Below, piece after piece: positions 37,224-48,339 of a stretch of DNA of 64,000 nucleotides. A program made the translations under genes and the position numbers. The notes beneath the pieces were generated by a model, which saw nothing but the letters and a program-made list of their open reading frames with translations, was not told the origin of the DNA and searched no databases. The stretch's first letter is position 1; the number at the start of each line of letters is the position of its first letter. Source of the DNA: Halomonas sp. BDJS001 (GTDB lineage Bacteria; Pseudomonadota; Gammaproteobacteria; Pseudomonadales; Halomonadaceae); NCBI RefSeq assembly GCF_026104355.1, contig NZ_CP110535.1:3658001-3722000 (forward strand), given 5' to 3'.

Positions 37224-39251
37224 TTACAGCAGTAAGCGACGAATATCGGTCAGTACATCTGCCAGGAAAGCGGTAAAGCGTGCCGCATCGGCGCCGTTGA
37301 TCGCACGGTGATCGTAGGAGAGCGACAGCGGCAGCATCAGTCGCGGCTGGAATGCACTGCCATCCCAAACCGGCTTCATCTGAGCTTTGGACACGCCCAG
37401 AATGGCCACTTCCGGCGCGTTGACGATCGGGGTAAACGCCGTGCCACCAATCGAACCGAGGCTAGAAATGGTGAAGCAGCCACCGGTCATCTCGTCGCGC
37501 TTGAGCTTTTTGGTCTGAGCTTTCTTGCCTAGCTCCGCCATCTCCTTGGCGATCTCGATCAAGGATTTCTTGTCGGCGTTGCGTACTACCGGCACCATCA
37601 GACCGTCAGGCGTATCCACGGCAATACCGATATGGACGTAGTTCTTCCATACCAGGGTTTCACCGTCACCCTTAAGGCTGACGTTGAACTGCGGGAATTT
37701 ACGCAGCGCAAAGGCACAGGCCTTAACCATAAACGGCAGCGGCGTCAGCTTGGCCCCCTGGGCTTCCGCTTCGGCCTTCATCGCCTTGCGGAAAGCTTCC
37801 AGCTCGGTGATGTCCGCTTCGTCGAACTGCGTGACGTGGGGTACATTGAGCCAGCTGCGGTGCAGGTTGGTCGCGCCCATCTTGAGCAGGCGCCCCATGG
37901 GCTTCTCTTCCACTTCACCAAACTGGCTGAAGTCGACTTCCGGAATGGGCGGAATACCCGCACCGCCGGTAGCCGCGGCTGCCGCGCCGGGCTGAGCTTT
38001 ACCCTGATTGGCAATCGCCTGCTTCACATAGGTCTGTACGTCCTCTTTGAGCACGCGATCTTTCGGGCCGCTGGGCTTAACGAGTCCCAAGTCGACACCC
38101 AGCTCACGGGCCAGCATGCGCACCGCGGGACCGGCGTGAACCAGCTTGCCATCCCGAGGCTTATGGGCCGCCATCTGTGCTTCCGGACTGGGCGTACCCG
38201 CCGGAGACTCACTGGCCTTGGTCTCTTTTTTAGGCTCAGATTTTTCGGGCGCCGCCTTTTTCGGTGCCGCTTTTTTAGCGCCAGCGACTTCCATATAGCC
38301 AATTACATCGCCTTCGGAGACGGTGTCGCCCTCTTTAACGGTTAGCTCAAGGAGCTTACCTTTATAGGGGCTAGGCACGTCCATAGAGGCCTTGTCGGAC
38401 TCCAGGGTAATCAGAGGATCTTCTTCGTTGACCTCGTCACCCGCGGCTACTCCGATCTCGATAATCGGCACATCAGAGGCACCCGAAAGATCCGGCACAC
38501 GAATCTCTTTGCGCTCCGGTTCACCGCTGGCGGCCTCTTCCTGATCGTCTTCGCCTACCGATTCTTCGGGCTCGCTGCTGGCTTGGCTAGACGACTGCTC
38601 AGAAGATGCGCTCTCTTGCGGTGCATCTTCACTGTCGTCGCCGCCTTCGCCGACGATCTCCATCTTACCGATCACATCGCCTTCCGAGACGGTGTCGCCC
38701 TCTTTCACGGTAAAACTGACGATCTTGCCGCTATGAGGGCTGGGCACGTCCATGGAGGCTTTGTCAGACTCCAGGGTGATCAGGGTGTCTTCAGCTTCGA
38801 CCTCATCGCCTTCACTTACCGCGACTTCGATAATTTCGACGCTGTCCGAGCCGCCGAGATCGGGCACTGTGATATCCACCGTCTGCTTACCACCGGCGGC
38901 CTTTTTAGCCGCAGGCTTCTGCTCTTGAGACGGCTCTTTCGGCTTATCCTGTTTCGCTGGGGCCTCTTCAGCCTGGCTGTCCGACGAGCTCTCTTGCTTC
39001 TCGTCGCCGCCACCCTCGACTTCCAGCTCTACGATATCGTCCCCTTCAGAGACGCTATCGCCTTCTTTGACCAGCACTTTGAGTACCTTGCCGCCTTTCG
39101 GGGCCGGTACGTCCATGCTGGCTTTATCGGATTCCAGCGTGATTAGGGTGTCTTCCGCTTCAATGACGTCGCCTTCTGACACCGCAATCTCGATGATTTC
39201 GACATCGGTATCGCCGCCGATATCGGGAACTTTGATGATTTCGCTACTCAA
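37224..39251 (-). CDS. aceF: Pyruvate dehydrogenase E2 AceF (three lipoyl domains)
   Basis: Dihydrolipoyl acetyltransferase core of the pyruvate dehydrogenase complex. Three lipoyl domains carry the DKAS lipoyl-Lys motif near residues 42, 163 and 285, joined by acidic or Ala/Lys-rich linkers. A peripheral-subunit-binding domain (AGPAVRMLARELGV) and the catalytic domain with SYDHRAINGA follow. I choose TTG 39251 as start (SSEIIKVPDIGG) because AAGGAG lies seven bases upstream; the longer frame from 39290 lacks such a site. 675 residues. Confidence 0.95.
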   Translation of the reverse strand: MSSEIIKVPDIGGDTDVEIIEIAVSEGDVIEAEDTLITLESDKASMDVPAPKGGKVLKVLVKEGDSVSEGDDIVELEVEGGGDEKQESSSDSQAEEAPAKQDKPKEPSQEQKPAAKKAAGGKQTVDITVPDLGGSDSVEIIEVAVSEGDEVEAEDTLITLESDKASMDVPSPHSGKIVSFTVKEGDTVSEGDVIGKMEIVGEGGDDSEDAPQESASSEQSSSQASSEPEESVGEDDQEEAASGEPERKEIRVPDLSGASDVPIIEIGVAAGDEVNEEDPLITLESDKASMDVPSPYKGKLLELTVKEGDTVSEGDVIGYMEVAGAKKAAPKKAAPEKSEPKKETKASESPAGTPSPEAQMAAHKPRDGKLVHAGPAVRMLARELGVDLGLVKPSGPKDRVLKEDVQTYVKQAIANQGKAQPGAAAAATGGAGIPPIPEVDFSQFGEVEEKPMGRLLKMGATNLHRSWLNVPHVTQFDEADITELEAFRKAMKAEAEAQGAKLTPLPFMVKACAFALRKFPQFNVSLKGDGETLVWKNYVHIGIAVDTPDGLMVPVVRNADKKSLIEIAKEMAELGKKAQTKKLKRDEMTGGCFTISSLGSIGGTAFTPIVNAPEVAILGVSKAQMKPVWDGSAFQPRLMLPLSLSYDHRAINGADAARFTAFLADVLTDIRRLLL

Positions 39252-39279
39252 GGTCGCGCTCCTTCCAAATCGGATCGAG

Positions 39280-39301
39280 CCGGTGGGCAAGCGCCCACCG
39301 G
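39280..39301 (-). other. Intercistronic hairpin between aceE and aceF
   Basis: CCGGTGGGC (39280-39288) pairs with GCCCACCGG (39293-39301), loop of four. It lies right after the aceE stop, before the aceF ribosome site. Likely mRNA stability or partial-termination element; no T run. Confidence 0.6.
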
Positions 39302-39309
39302 TCAGCGGG

Positions 39310-41982
39310 TTAGCTAGTCAGCGGGTTAGGCTTATTGGCATCAATGCCGTACTTCTTAAGCGCTTCACCAACCTGCTTGCGATCAATCTCGCCACGTTCA
39401 GCCAGCGCACGTAGCGCCGCCACGGTCACGAAGTAGCGGTCTACTTCGAAGAAGTAGCGCAGCTTCTCGCGGGTGTCTGAACGGCCAAAGCCATCGGTCC
39501 CCAGTACAGTGTAGTCACCCGGCACCCAGGCGCGCACTTGATCGGCGTATAGCTTCATGTAGTCGGTCGAGGCGATCACCGGGCCATCGCGCCCTTCCAG
39601 GCACTTAGTGACGTGAGGCTTGGTGGCCTCAGCGTCCGGGTTCAGGAAGGCTTCACGATCCAGCAGCAGCGCTTCACGACGCAGCTCGTTAAAGCTGGTC
39701 ACGCTCCAGATATCGGCGCCGATGCCCCAATCGTTCTCGAGCAACTCAGCAGCCGCTTCCACTTCGCGCAGAATAGTGCCGGAACCGAGCAGTTGAACGC
39801 GGCCCTTGTCACCTTTGGTTTCGCGCAGCAGGTACATGCCTTTGACGATATCGTCGGCGGGCACGCTTTCCAGCGCCGGGTGCTCGTAGTTCTCGTTCAT
39901 CACCGTCAGGTAGTAGAAGCAGTTCTCCTTGTCGGTGAACATGCGCTTCAGGCCATCCTGCAGAATCACGGCGACTTCATGGGCATAGGTCGGGTCGTAG
40001 CTGCGGCAGTTGGGGATGGTGGAGGCCTGAATCAGGCTGTGGCCATCCTGGTGCTGCAGACCTTCGCCGTTAAGCGTGGTGCGCCCTGCGGTGCCGCCGA
40101 CCATAAAGCCACGGGCTTGCAGGTCACCCGCCGCCCAGGCCAGATCGCCAATGCGCTGGAAGCCAAACATCGAGTAGTAGATGTAGAACGGCAGCAGCGT
40201 GACGTTGTTGTTGCTGTAGGAGGTCGCCGCGGCGATCCAGGCCGACATGGCGCCCGCTTCGGTAATGCCCTCTTCGAGGATCTGACCTTTCTGATCCTCG
40301 CGGTAGAACATGATCTGGCCTTTATCCACCGGCTCGTACTTCTGACCTTCCGAGGTGTAGATACCCAGCTGGCGGAACATGCCTTCCATACCGAAGGTAC
40401 GCGCCTCGTCGGGGATAATCGGCACCACCTTCTTGCCCAGCGTCTTATCTTTCACCAGGCCATTGAGTACGCGTACAAACGCCATGGTGGTGGAGACTTC
40501 ACGGCCTTTCGAGCCCCCCATTTGCGAGGCAAAGGTTTTATCTTCGAGGCTGGGAATCTCCAGGGCTTCGAAGTCGCTCTGGCGGCTGGGCAGATAGCCA
40601 CCCAGGCGCTCACGCTGCAGGTGCATGTACTTGAGCTCGGGAGAGTCCTCTTCCGGCTTGTAGTAGGGCACGTCTTTGAGCTGTTCATCGGTAATCGGAA
40701 TACCGAAACGATCACGGAAGGTCTTGAGCGCTTCGTACTCCATGCTCTTGACCTGGTGCGCTTCGTTGGCCGCTTCGCCATCGCCGCTGCCCATACCGTA
40801 ACCTTTAACGGTGTGCGCCAGGATGACCGTGGGCTTGCCGTTAGAGGTATTCACCGCCTCGTGATAGGCCGCATACACCTTGAACGGGTCGTGGCCACCG
40901 CGGTTGAGTTTCCAGATATCTTCGTCAGAGAGGTCTTTGACCATCGCCTCGGTTTCTGGGTACTTACCAAAGAAGTGCTCGCGGGTATACGCGCCACCGT
41001 TGGCCTTGTAGTTCTGGTACTCGCCGTCGACCGCTTCGTCCATGCGCTTTTGAAGGATGCCTTTCTTATCCTTCTCGAACAGCGGATCCCAGTGACGGCC
41101 CCAAACGACCTTGATCACGTTCCAGCCAGCCCCGCGGAAGACGCCTTCGAACTCGTCCATGACGCGGGAGTTGCCGCGTACCGGGCCGTCCAGGCGCTGC
41201 AGGTTACAGTTGATAACGAAGATCAGGTTGTCGAGATTTTCACGACCGGCCAGTGAAATAGCGCCCAGGGATTCCGGCTCGTCACACTCACCGTCGCCCA
41301 TGAAGCACCAGATCTTGCGGTCGTACATATCCTTCAGCTCACGGTGATGCAGGTACTTCATCACGTGCGCTTGGTAAATTGCTTGAATCGGCCCAAGACC
41401 CATGGAGACCGTGGGGAACTGCCAGTAGTCCGGCATCAGCCACGGGTGCGGGTAGGAAGAGAGACCATCGCCATCGACTTCCTGGCGGAACTTGTCCATC
41501 TGCTCTTCCGATAGACGCCCTTCCAGATACGAACGGGCATAAATACCCGGTGCTACGTGGCCCTGGATATAAATCAGGTCACCGGCAAAGTCGCCCTGGG
41601 GAGCGCGGAAGAAGTGGTTAAAGCCCACGTCATACAGCGTTGCCGAGGACATAAAGCTGGCAATGTGGCCACCCAGGCCGGGCTTGGCGCGGTTATTACG
41701 AATGACCTGGGCAATGGCGTTGTAACGGATCAGGGAACGAATACGACGCTCCATGAACAGGTCGCCAGGCATCGGGGCTTCGCGGTGAACCGGGATCGTA
41801 TTGCGGTGCGGGGTTGTCACCGAGAAGGGCACCTTCATGCCGTCCCGGCGCAGGCGATCCGCCAGGCGGGTCATCAGGTAGCGGGCACGATCTTCGCCCT
41901 CACGATCCAATACCGATTCCAGGGAATCAATCCATTCCGTGGTTTCGATCGGATCGAGATCTTCTCTTGTCTCCAGACTCAT
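39310..41982 (-). CDS. aceE: Pyruvate dehydrogenase E1 AceE
   Basis: Homodimeric thiamine-diphosphate E1 of 890 residues that decarboxylates pyruvate and acetylates AceF. The ThDP motif begins [10 protein letters not shown] (about 227) and runs to a [10 protein letters not shown] segment; [13 protein letters not shown] and [15 protein letters not shown] are typical of AceE. GGAGAG precedes ATG 41982. First gene of aceE-aceF. Confidence 0.97.
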   Translation of the reverse strand: MSLETREDLDPIETTEWIDSLESVLDREGEDRARYLMTRLADRLRRDGMKVPFSVTTPHRNTIPVHREAPMPGDLFMERRIRSLIRYNAIAQVIRNNRAKPGLGGHIASFMSSATLYDVGFNHFFRAPQGDFAGDLIYIQGHVAPGIYARSYLEGRLSEEQMDKFRQEVDGDGLSSYPHPWLMPDYWQFPTVSMGLGPIQAIYQAHVMKYLHHRELKDMYDRKIWCFMGDGECDEPESLGAISLAGRENLDNLIFVINCNLQRLDGPVRGNSRVMDEFEGVFRGAGWNVIKVVWGRHWDPLFEKDKKGILQKRMDEAVDGEYQNYKANGGAYTREHFFGKYPETEAMVKDLSDEDIWKLNRGGHDPFKVYAAYHEAVNTSNGKPTVILAHTVKGYGMGSGDGEAANEAHQVKSMEYEALKTFRDRFGIPITDEQLKDVPYYKPEEDSPELKYMHLQRERLGGYLPSRQSDFEALEIPSLEDKTFASQMGGSKGREVSTTMAFVRVLNGLVKDKTLGKKVVPIIPDEARTFGMEGMFRQLGIYTSEGQKYEPVDKGQIMFYREDQKGQILEEGITEAGAMSAWIAAATSYSNNNVTLLPFYIYYSMFGFQRIGDLAWAAGDLQARGFMVGGTAGRTTLNGEGLQHQDGHSLIQASTIPNCRSYDPTYAHEVAVILQDGLKRMFTDKENCFYYLTVMNENYEHPALESVPADDIVKGMYLLRETKGDKGRVQLLGSGTILREVEAAAELLENDWGIGADIWSVTSFNELRREALLLDREAFLNPDAEATKPHVTKCLEGRDGPVIASTDYMKLYADQVRAWVPGDYTVLGTDGFGRSDTREKLRYFFEVDRYFVTVAALRALAERGEIDRKQVGEALKKYGIDANKPNPLTS

Positions 41983-42368
41983 AGAGGTCTCTCCGAATGA
42001 CGATAAATGACAAAAATCCCCGCTACCCTGAAGGGCCTGGGGTGGCGGTGTGAAAATTCACCACGCGCCAATATTCAGCCGGTGATCAAACACCGGATAG
42101 GGGTTTTAGCTCTACATTCAACAAGCTACGTACTTATTTGGGTACTTATTGATGTAGTAAAGCTACATGATGCTGTTAAGCGTTAGCCTTTTGTATAGGT
42201 GAAGATACCTCAAAGTCGCCACGCTGCCAATTCCGTCGCGGTGGAAAAGCCTATCGAAAACAAACTATTGCAGTGCAACATAAGCGATGTATAGAGCATT
42301 CCAAGCGGCTATCTGCAGGTCGCCAAATGTAATTAAACTACCGTTTTATTATGTTGGAAGTGAAACAC
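41983..42368. other. 386-base region upstream of aceE, 3' of ampD
   Basis: No supported gene. A perfect dyad CCGGTG-atcaaa-CACCGG lies at 42079-42096, about 97-114 bases before aceE. A doubled GTACTTATT with spacing of 12 (around 42130-42150) lies beyond it. Both are in the place expected for aceE control; no clear PdhR box is seen. Confidence 0.5.
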
Positions 42369-42977
42369 TTAACTAGTGAAATGCTCACTCGTCCTCCTTG
42401 CGTGCAATGCGCGACTCAACTGCTGATGAAAATACGCCCAATCAAATGCCGGGCCAGGGTCTGTTTTGCGCAGCGGCGCCACACGGGCATGACTGGTGAT
42501 ACGCTCGCTATTGATCTCGGGGTAGCGCGCCATTAACCACACTGTCACCTCTACCAGCGCGCTATACTGAGCTTTACGGTAAGGGGTAACGTCATCTCCC
42601 TCGAGCTCAATACCCACCGAGAAATCGTTGAGCGCTGTTCGCCACCCTGCTTGATGAGCGTCCCACCAGCATGAGCGACCGGCATGCCACGCACGATGAT
42701 CTGTATCAACAAACTGCACACATTCGCCATCACGACGAATGAGCAGATGAGCAGAGACTCTTAAGTGCGCTATTTCCGTAAAAAAGGGGTGCTCATCAAC
42801 CGGTAGCTGATTGGTAAATAGCGCCTCAATAGCGTCGCCGCTAAACTGACCGGGAGGCAGACTGATAGCGTGAATGAGTAGTAGCGAGACCTCCTTACCG
42901 AGCCGGGCGTCGCAGTTGGGTGAAACGACTTGCCGGGCGCTACTCCACCAACCGCTAAGGGGTTGTTTGTCTTCCAT
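42369..42977 (-). CDS. ampD: 1,6-anhydro-N-acetylmuramyl-L-alanine amidase AmpD
   Basis: Cytoplasmic zinc amidase of cell-wall recycling. Zinc ligands are expected in LLIHAISLP (His), and in TSHARVAPLRKTDPGPAFDW (His and Asp); FSVGIELEG is also typical. I use ATG 42977 (MEDKQPLSGWW), with GAGGAG nine bases upstream; ATG 42983 or GTG 43013 would add 2 or 12 residues. Divergent from nadC, the common gammaproteobacterial order. Confidence 0.93.
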   Translation of the reverse strand: MEDKQPLSGWWSSARQVVSPNCDARLGKEVSLLLIHAISLPPGQFSGDAIEALFTNQLPVDEHPFFTEIAHLRVSAHLLIRRDGECVQFVDTDHRAWHAGRSCWWDAHQAGWRTALNDFSVGIELEGDDVTPYRKAQYSALVEVTVWLMARYPEINSERITSHARVAPLRKTDPGPAFDWAYFHQQLSRALHARRTSEHFTS

Positions 42978-43070
42978 ACGCATGGTCTCCTCTACGGTAA
43001 CGCGTTCTTCCACGGCTCTCTTTCATTATAATGGCCGCCCACAATCGATGACGTTCAGAGAATCACTGCC

Positions 43071-43925
43071 ATGCATTATCAATCCGCTCTTGCTGAAGAA
43101 ATCCGCGCCAGCGCCGCTCGCCTGTTGGCTGAGGACGTTGGCCCGGGTGATATTACCGCGCAATTGATCCCTGAACACCAGTGGGCCAGCGCCGACGTGA
43201 TTAGCCGCGATGCCGCCATACTGTGCGGAGCCCCTTGGGTGGATGAGCTGTTTCGCCGCCTGGATAGTCGGGTAAGCCTGACCTGGCACGCCGCCGACGG
43301 CGATAAACTTGAAGCGGGTCAGTGTTTCTTAACCCTGGAAGGCCCTGCCCGCGTCCTGCTGACCGGCGAGCGGGCGGCACTTAACGTGTTGCAAACGCTG
43401 TCGGCCACTGCCACGGCCACCCGCACTTATGTCGACCTGATCGAAGGCACCGGCGTCCGCCTGCTGGATACCCGCAAAACGTTACCCGGTATGCGCTTGG
43501 CGCAAAAGTATGCGGTCACCTGTGGAGGCGGTCACAACCACCGCATTGGCCTGTGGGACGCGTTTTTGATCAAAGAGAACCACATTGCTGCCTGTGGGGG
43601 CATTCAAGCGGCGGTGGCCCAGGCACGCAAGCTAGCCAGCGACTTGCCTGTAGAAGTCGAGGTAGAAACCTTTGAAGAGCTGGATCAGGCGCTGGCAGCG
43701 GGGGCTGATATTGTCATGCTCGACAACTTTGCCATTGAAGACCTCCACGTAGCCGTTGAAATTAACGGTGGCCGCGCCACCCTGGAAGCTTCAGGCAATG
43801 TGGACGCCACCACCCTGCGGGCAATCGCCGATACCGGCGTTGATTGTATTTCCAGCGGCGCTTTGACCAAGGACATCGCCTCAATCGATCTTTCCATGCG
43901 GATTACCCGCAGCTATAGCGTGTAA
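43071..43925 (+). CDS. nadC: Quinolinate phosphoribosyltransferase NadC
   Basis: Makes nicotinate mononucleotide from quinolinate in NAD synthesis. 284 residues with the phosphoribosyl-binding and catalytic segments [33 protein letters not shown] and [13 protein letters not shown]. Divergent from ampD; nadA lies 8 kb away at 51952. Confidence 0.97.
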   Translation: MHYQSALAEEIRASAARLLAEDVGPGDITAQLIPEHQWASADVISRDAAILCGAPWVDELFRRLDSRVSLTWHAADGDKLEAGQCFLTLEGPARVLLTGERAALNVLQTLSATATATRTYVDLIEGTGVRLLDTRKTLPGMRLAQKYAVTCGGGHNHRIGLWDAFLIKENHIAACGGIQAAVAQARKLASDLPVEVEVETFEELDQALAAGADIVMLDNFAIEDLHVAVEINGGRATLEASGNVDATTLRAIADTGVDCISSGALTKDIASIDLSMRITRSYSV

Positions 43926-43931
43926 CTCTGC

Positions 43932-44456
43932 TTACGTCTCGACGGCGTTAAGCCGCTTGGTGAGCTTATAACGCAACAGCCGTTCCCCGCTTCGCTCGAC
44001 CCACTGCTCGCCGTGGTTCTCCCAGCCACGGCGCAGTAAGCGCTCATGAAGCACTGAGCTAGCCTCTATCTCAATTTGCCCCTTGCCCTCTTCAATGAGC
44101 ATTCGCTCGGCATGTACCAATAGCGTGGTGCCGATACCGCGGCCAGCCAATGAGGGCCATACGTAGAGGGTTTCAACCCGCCCGGCGACTAAATCCAGCT
44201 CAAGAAACCCCACGCAGCGACCATCACAGGTTGCTACCAAGGTGGTGTAGAGCGCCTGCCTAACTCCCCACGCGCTGCCCTCTCGGGGCAGTGCCTGTGC
44301 CCAGGCCTTGCGCTCCGAGAGCGTATAATGTGTGGCCGCACCTTGCATCACAGCATGGTAAAACACTTCCGCCTGGTCAGCAGCATCCCGGGCCAGCGCC
44401 GCACGATACATTATCCGCGTACCGGTTGGCGCTTGCGGCTCCTCGGTATTGGTCAT
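43932..44456 (-). CDS. GNAT-family N-acetyltransferase
   Basis: Protein of 174 residues with the GNAT fold. The acetyl-CoA site is GRGIGTTLLVHAERML (about 112-127), preceded by the strand RVETLYVWPSL. Substrate unknown. It converges with nadC and is divergent from trmO. Confidence 0.85.
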   Translation of the reverse strand: MTNTEEPQAPTGTRIMYRAALARDAADQAEVFYHAVMQGAATHYTLSERKAWAQALPREGSAWGVRQALYTTLVATCDGRCVGFLELDLVAGRVETLYVWPSLAGRGIGTTLLVHAERMLIEEGKGQIEIEASSVLHERLLRRGWENHGEQWVERSGERLLRYKLTKRLNAVET

Positions 44457-44610
44457 GCGTCACCTCTGAGCTGTTCAGCTAACATTCAATCAAGACTCCT
44501 TTGATCATGCCCACTGGGTCATTCCCCATTTGGTCACGCTTAAGGCATTGGCCTGCTTTATACTACTTGGATCAATTATACGCGAATCAACCCTAGCAAA
44601 AGGCAGTGTG

Positions 44611-45348
44611 ATGGACGACGCCCCTAACAGCGAGCACTTTACGCTGACGCCCATTGGTCATGTGGTTAGCGACTACCCCGATAAATTCGGCATCCCGCGC
44701 CAACCGGGGCTCGCTCCGGCGGCCAATGCCCAGCTGGTACTCACAGCGCCTTACAACGACCCTCTCGCCGTGCGCGGTTTGGAAGACTTCAGCCACCTAT
44801 GGCTGAGCTTTATTTTTCATCAAAGCCCCGAGCGCTGGTCGCCGCTGGTAAGGCCACCGCGCCTGGGGGGCAATAAAAAGGTGGGGGTTTTTGCCAGCCG
44901 CAGCACCCACCGCCCCAACCGCTTGGGGCTCTCGCTGGTGAGATTAATCGCTATCGACACTCAGCATGGCGTGGCTCTGCTTCTCCAGGGCTGCGATTTA
45001 GTCAGTGGCACCCCGGTGGTCGATATCAAGCCTTATCTGCCTTGGGCCGAATCTCGCCCCAACGCACAGGCCGGTTTTGCCCCTGCTGCGCCATCGCTCA
45101 TGGATGTCACCTTTCATCCCGCAGCGCTGGACATGCTCGCTCAGCGCCAGGACAGTGCCACACTGCGGGCATTAATTGAACAGGTGCTAAGCCAAGACCC
45201 TAGGCCCGCCTATAAGCAAAAAGATCAGGGGTCTGAGCGGCTTTACGGTGTGCGACTGCGCGATGTGGACGTTAAGTTTTGCCCCCGCCAAAACGGCGAA
45301 GCCACCACCTTAGAGGTGATGGCTATCGAACCTTACGCCACGTCCTAA
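44611..45348 (+). CDS. trmO: tRNA m6t6A37 methyltransferase TrmO (YaeB/TsaA-like)
   Basis: SAM-dependent enzyme that methylates the N6 of t6A37 in some tRNAs. Beta-barrel family pattern: PIGHVVSDYPDKFGIPRQPGL at the N-terminus, SRSTHRPNRLGLSL near residue 95, and a C-terminal region with YGVRLRDVDVKF. ATG 44611 gives 245 residues and the family-typical start; an upstream in-frame ATG (44530) is unlikely. It acts on the product of the pathway that uses TsaB (35479). Confidence 0.9.
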   Translation: MDDAPNSEHFTLTPIGHVVSDYPDKFGIPRQPGLAPAANAQLVLTAPYNDPLAVRGLEDFSHLWLSFIFHQSPERWSPLVRPPRLGGNKKVGVFASRSTHRPNRLGLSLVRLIAIDTQHGVALLLQGCDLVSGTPVVDIKPYLPWAESRPNAQAGFAPAAPSLMDVTFHPAALDMLAQRQDSATLRALIEQVLSQDPRPAYKQKDQGSERLYGVRLRDVDVKFCPRQNGEATTLEVMAIEPYATS

Positions 45349-45363
45349 TTCAAGCGCGACGAT

Positions 45364-46080
45364 TTACGCAGGGAAGGTAATGCCCAAACGGCGGCCAACT
45401 TCCTCATACGCTTCAATCACACCACCCAACCCCTGTCGGAAGCGGTCTTTATCCAGCTTCTCACGGGTGTTGGCATCCCAGAGGCGGCAACCATCCGGAG
45501 AGAACTCATCCCCCAGCACCACCTCGCCTTTGAATACACCAAACTCCAGCTTGTAATCCACCAGCAGCATATCGCCTTCAGCAAACAGCGCTTTGAGGAT
45601 ATGGTTAACCTTGAAGGTGAGCACCTTCATTTTGGCTAACTGCTCAGGCGTGGCCCAGCCGAAGGTTTCCGCCAGCGACTCATTGATCATCGGGTCGCCC
45701 TTCTCATCGTTCTTTAAGAACAGTTCAAAGGTCGGTGGCGTCAGGGCGATGCCCTCTTCGACCCCCAGCCGCTTCACCAAGCCACCCGCGGCGATATTGC
45801 GGACTACGCACTCCACCGGAATCATCTGCATCTTTTTGACCAGACTCTCCGTATTGGAGAGCTGCTTTACAAAGTGGGTAGGAATACCCGCTTCCTGCAA
45901 CCGCTCCATAATGAAGGCGTTAAAGATGTTATTGACCATTCCCTTGCGGGCCAGCGACTCCACTTTTTTACCGTCGAAGGCGCTGGTGTCATCACGAAAA
46001 TTCAGCACCAACAAATCCGGATCGTCGGTGGTATACACAGATTTCGCCTTACCGGCGTAGAGTTCTTGGCGCTTTTCCAT
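45364..46080 (-). CDS. purC: SAICAR synthetase PurC
   Basis: ATP-dependent purine biosynthesis enzyme joining aspartate to CAIR. 238 residues, beginning [18 protein letters not shown], with [15 protein letters not shown] and DYKLEFG. Last gene of dapA-bamC-purC, convergent with trmO. Confidence 0.97.
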   Translation of the reverse strand: MEKRQELYAGKAKSVYTTDDPDLLVLNFRDDTSAFDGKKVESLARKGMVNNIFNAFIMERLQEAGIPTHFVKQLSNTESLVKKMQMIPVECVVRNIAAGGLVKRLGVEEGIALTPPTFELFLKNDEKGDPMINESLAETFGWATPEQLAKMKVLTFKVNHILKALFAEGDMLLVDYKLEFGVFKGEVVLGDEFSPDGCRLWDANTREKLDKDRFRQGLGGVIEAYEEVGRRLGITFPA

Positions 46081-46113
46081 GGGGGCTCCGTAAGGGATTG
46101 AGGGATCAACAAA

Positions 46114-47097
46114 TTAACGTAAATAGCCGGAGACACGCTCAAGCAGCTCGCGCTGATCATCGGCGCTAAATGCCCGTTCGCTGGCATTAATGGCACGCAG
46201 AATCGTTTGGTCGCCATTAGGCTGCAGAGCAAGACGAATTTGCTGTGACATTTTGCGCACATCCGGGCTGAAGACGATTTGCAGCGGGTTACGGTTGCGC
46301 TCGGTTTCAGTCATATATTCAACCATGAACTCATGACTGGCGGGGTCGGCGGCTAGTAAATCACGCTGACCTTCCTGAGCAAAATCCAGTTCAAGATAGT
46401 GATTCAACTCGGCCCATACCCGATCAATCGGCTGCGGAATCACCACTTCCCACTCGTCGTCCTGCTGACGGATTTGCAATGTCTGCTCATCGGTAAGGCG
46501 CTGAGCCGTCCAGGAAGAGGAGACACTGGCAGATGCACTGCGTGCACTGAGATGGCTCTCTAATGCATCCAGACAGCTAGCCATGGTCTGGCCGCCGCGT
46601 TCACAGCGAACCTCGCTACTCCCAGCGCGCAGCGCGCTTTGGAGGCGTATTTCTGCCTGGGACGTAACAATAACCCCCTGGGAAGCGCTGCTCTGTTGTA
46701 CTTCCAACTGACGGGTGCGTACAAACTCTTCCAACTGCGGCCAAACCGTACCGGTATCGGCGGCCACCACTAGCCAGGTTTGATCGCCCACTTCGCGACG
46801 CTCGACGTACTCAGGCTCCAAACCACTACCGATTGCCAGTGACTGCGGAGGGCGGATTTCTGCCGCTTCGTCAAGCCGTGCCCCCTGGGTGGCGGCTTGA
46901 GGAACCGGCAGCGCATCGCGGTAGCGTTGGGTATTGCGGGTCTCTGGTAGCACCAAGGGCGGCGCCGGAGCAGCCTCGGTGTAGTCCAGGTTACGGTCGT
47001 GGTAAAAACCATCTCGCGCACAACCAGAGAGCGCGACAGCCGCTGCAAGTGCCAGCGGAACCCATTTAAGCGCACGTATTTCAAGCACAGAGCTCAT
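46114..47097 (-). CDS. bamC: Outer-membrane assembly lipoprotein BamC
   Basis: Component of the BAM beta-barrel insertion complex. Signal peptide with lipobox LSGC (Cys about 26), an extended unstructured N-terminal stretch (DYTEAAPAPPLVLPE), and two helix-grip domains. I place the start at ATG 47097, just after a TTG at 47100, with AGGTGG upstream. Classic location between dapA and purC. Confidence 0.9.
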   Translation of the reverse strand: MSSVLEIRALKWVPLALAAAVALSGCARDGFYHDRNLDYTEAAPAPPLVLPETRNTQRYRDALPVPQAATQGARLDEAAEIRPPQSLAIGSGLEPEYVERREVGDQTWLVVAADTGTVWPQLEEFVRTRQLEVQQSSASQGVIVTSQAEIRLQSALRAGSSEVRCERGGQTMASCLDALESHLSARSASASVSSSWTAQRLTDEQTLQIRQQDDEWEVVIPQPIDRVWAELNHYLELDFAQEGQRDLLAADPASHEFMVEYMTETERNRNPLQIVFSPDVRKMSQQIRLALQPNGDQTILRAINASERAFSADDQRELLERVSGYLR

Positions 47098-47174
47098 CAA
47101 GCCACCTTATGTCAACAAATCAGGTACCCAGCTCAGCGGAAGGTGAGCTGGGTAGCAAAGGGTATTGTGTCGGG

Positions 47175-48059
47175 TTACTCCTCTACGACGCCCGCCAGTT
47201 GTAGCGCTTCGCTCACTGTGGCGTGGTACTTTTCCGACAGCCAGGTTAGCGGTAAGCGAATCCCCGCGTCCGCATACCCCATACGATTCAGCGCCCACTT
47301 CACAGGAATAGGATTCGACTCTATACCCAGATTGGTGTGTAGCGGCATCAAACGCGTATTAATCTGATGCGCCTTATCGGCATCACCGGCGACAGCTGCC
47401 GCGCAAAGCTCATGCATCGCTCTGGGGGCAACATTGGCGGTAACGGAGATATCGCCATGGCCACCCATCAACATAAAGTCGCAGGCGGTGGCATCGTCAC
47501 CAGAGTAGAGCATAAAGCCACTGCCCTTTAGGCGAGTGATTAGATCTTCCGCACGCTCCAGGTTCCCCGTAGCGTCTTTTAAACCGATAATATTATCGAC
47601 TTCGGCCAGACGCAGCACAGTCTCGTTGTAGATATCCGAGCAGGTGCGGCCAGGCACATTATAAAGAATGACCGGCAGGTCGCTGGCCTCGGCGGTGGCT
47701 TTAAAGTGCTGAAACAGGCCTTCCTGAGTGGGTTTGTTATAGTAGGGAGCCACCGTCAGACAGTAGTCTGCACCCACCTCTTTAGCGTAGCGGGTCAATT
47801 CCACTGCTTCAGTGGTGTTGTTCGAACCGGTACCGGCAATGACGGGGATACGGCCATTGACCTCTTCTACCACGCTGCGAATGACGTCAAAGTGCTCCGC
47901 GAAGGACATGGTCGTCGGTTCGCCCGTGGTACCCGCCGCCACAATGGCATCGGTGCCATTTTCGAGATGGAAGTTCACCAGGCGACGGAGCGCCTCCCAG
48001 TCGATGTCGCCATTGACCTTCATAGGCGTCGCCAGGGCGACAATGCTGCCTGTGATCAT
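47175..48059 (-). CDS. dapA: 4-hydroxy-tetrahydrodipicolinate synthase DapA
   Basis: First committed enzyme of lysine/diaminopimelate synthesis. TIM barrel with GTTGEPTTM, Tyr in YNVPGRT and Schiff-base Lys in [11 protein letters not shown] 48059 ([13 protein letters not shown]) with GAGGA upstream gives 294 residues; the GTG at 48074 only lengthens the frame. Confidence 0.97.
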   Translation of the reverse strand: MITGSIVALATPMKVNGDIDWEALRRLVNFHLENGTDAIVAAGTTGEPTTMSFAEHFDVIRSVVEEVNGRIPVIAGTGSNNTTEAVELTRYAKEVGADYCLTVAPYYNKPTQEGLFQHFKATAEASDLPVILYNVPGRTCSDIYNETVLRLAEVDNIIGLKDATGNLERAEDLITRLKGSGFMLYSGDDATACDFMLMGGHGDISVTANVAPRAMHELCAAAVAGDADKAHQINTRLMPLHTNLGIESNPIPVKWALNRMGYADAGIRLPLTWLSEKYHATVSEALQLAGVVEE

Positions 48060-48339
48060 CCGTTTATTCCTCACCAGCCAAATTGTGATATCAACTATCT
48101 AGTTTTTAAGTGCTAGGTTTTTAACTGCCAACTGCTTTAGAGACTTGTCGAAACCGAGCGCGATCACGCTATTTCGTCTCACTCGACCACCCGCACAGAG
48201 GCCAAATGGTACTCAGGCGATTCGAGCCTGTACAGCGTAAAGCGATGAGAGTTTGTCGTCACGCTGTTTTGCGCTTTGACAATGCCCTCTGGCTTGCGTG
48301 TAATCACTCTTAACATCCACCGTTAATAAGGATCTCATC

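Noticed and set aside
37224..37350. AceF catalytic motif reads DHRAING and not DHRxxDG
   Set aside because: From memory the same ING variant is usual in Azotobacter and Pseudomonas AceF, so it is not an anomaly.
37078..37368. Minus-strand frame of 96 codons at the end of aceF
   Set aside because: Overlaps the aceF catalytic domain and terminator hairpin; no independent support.
39613..41256. Open frame of 547 codons on the plus strand
   Set aside because: Entirely antisense to aceE; codon-bias shadow with no family features.
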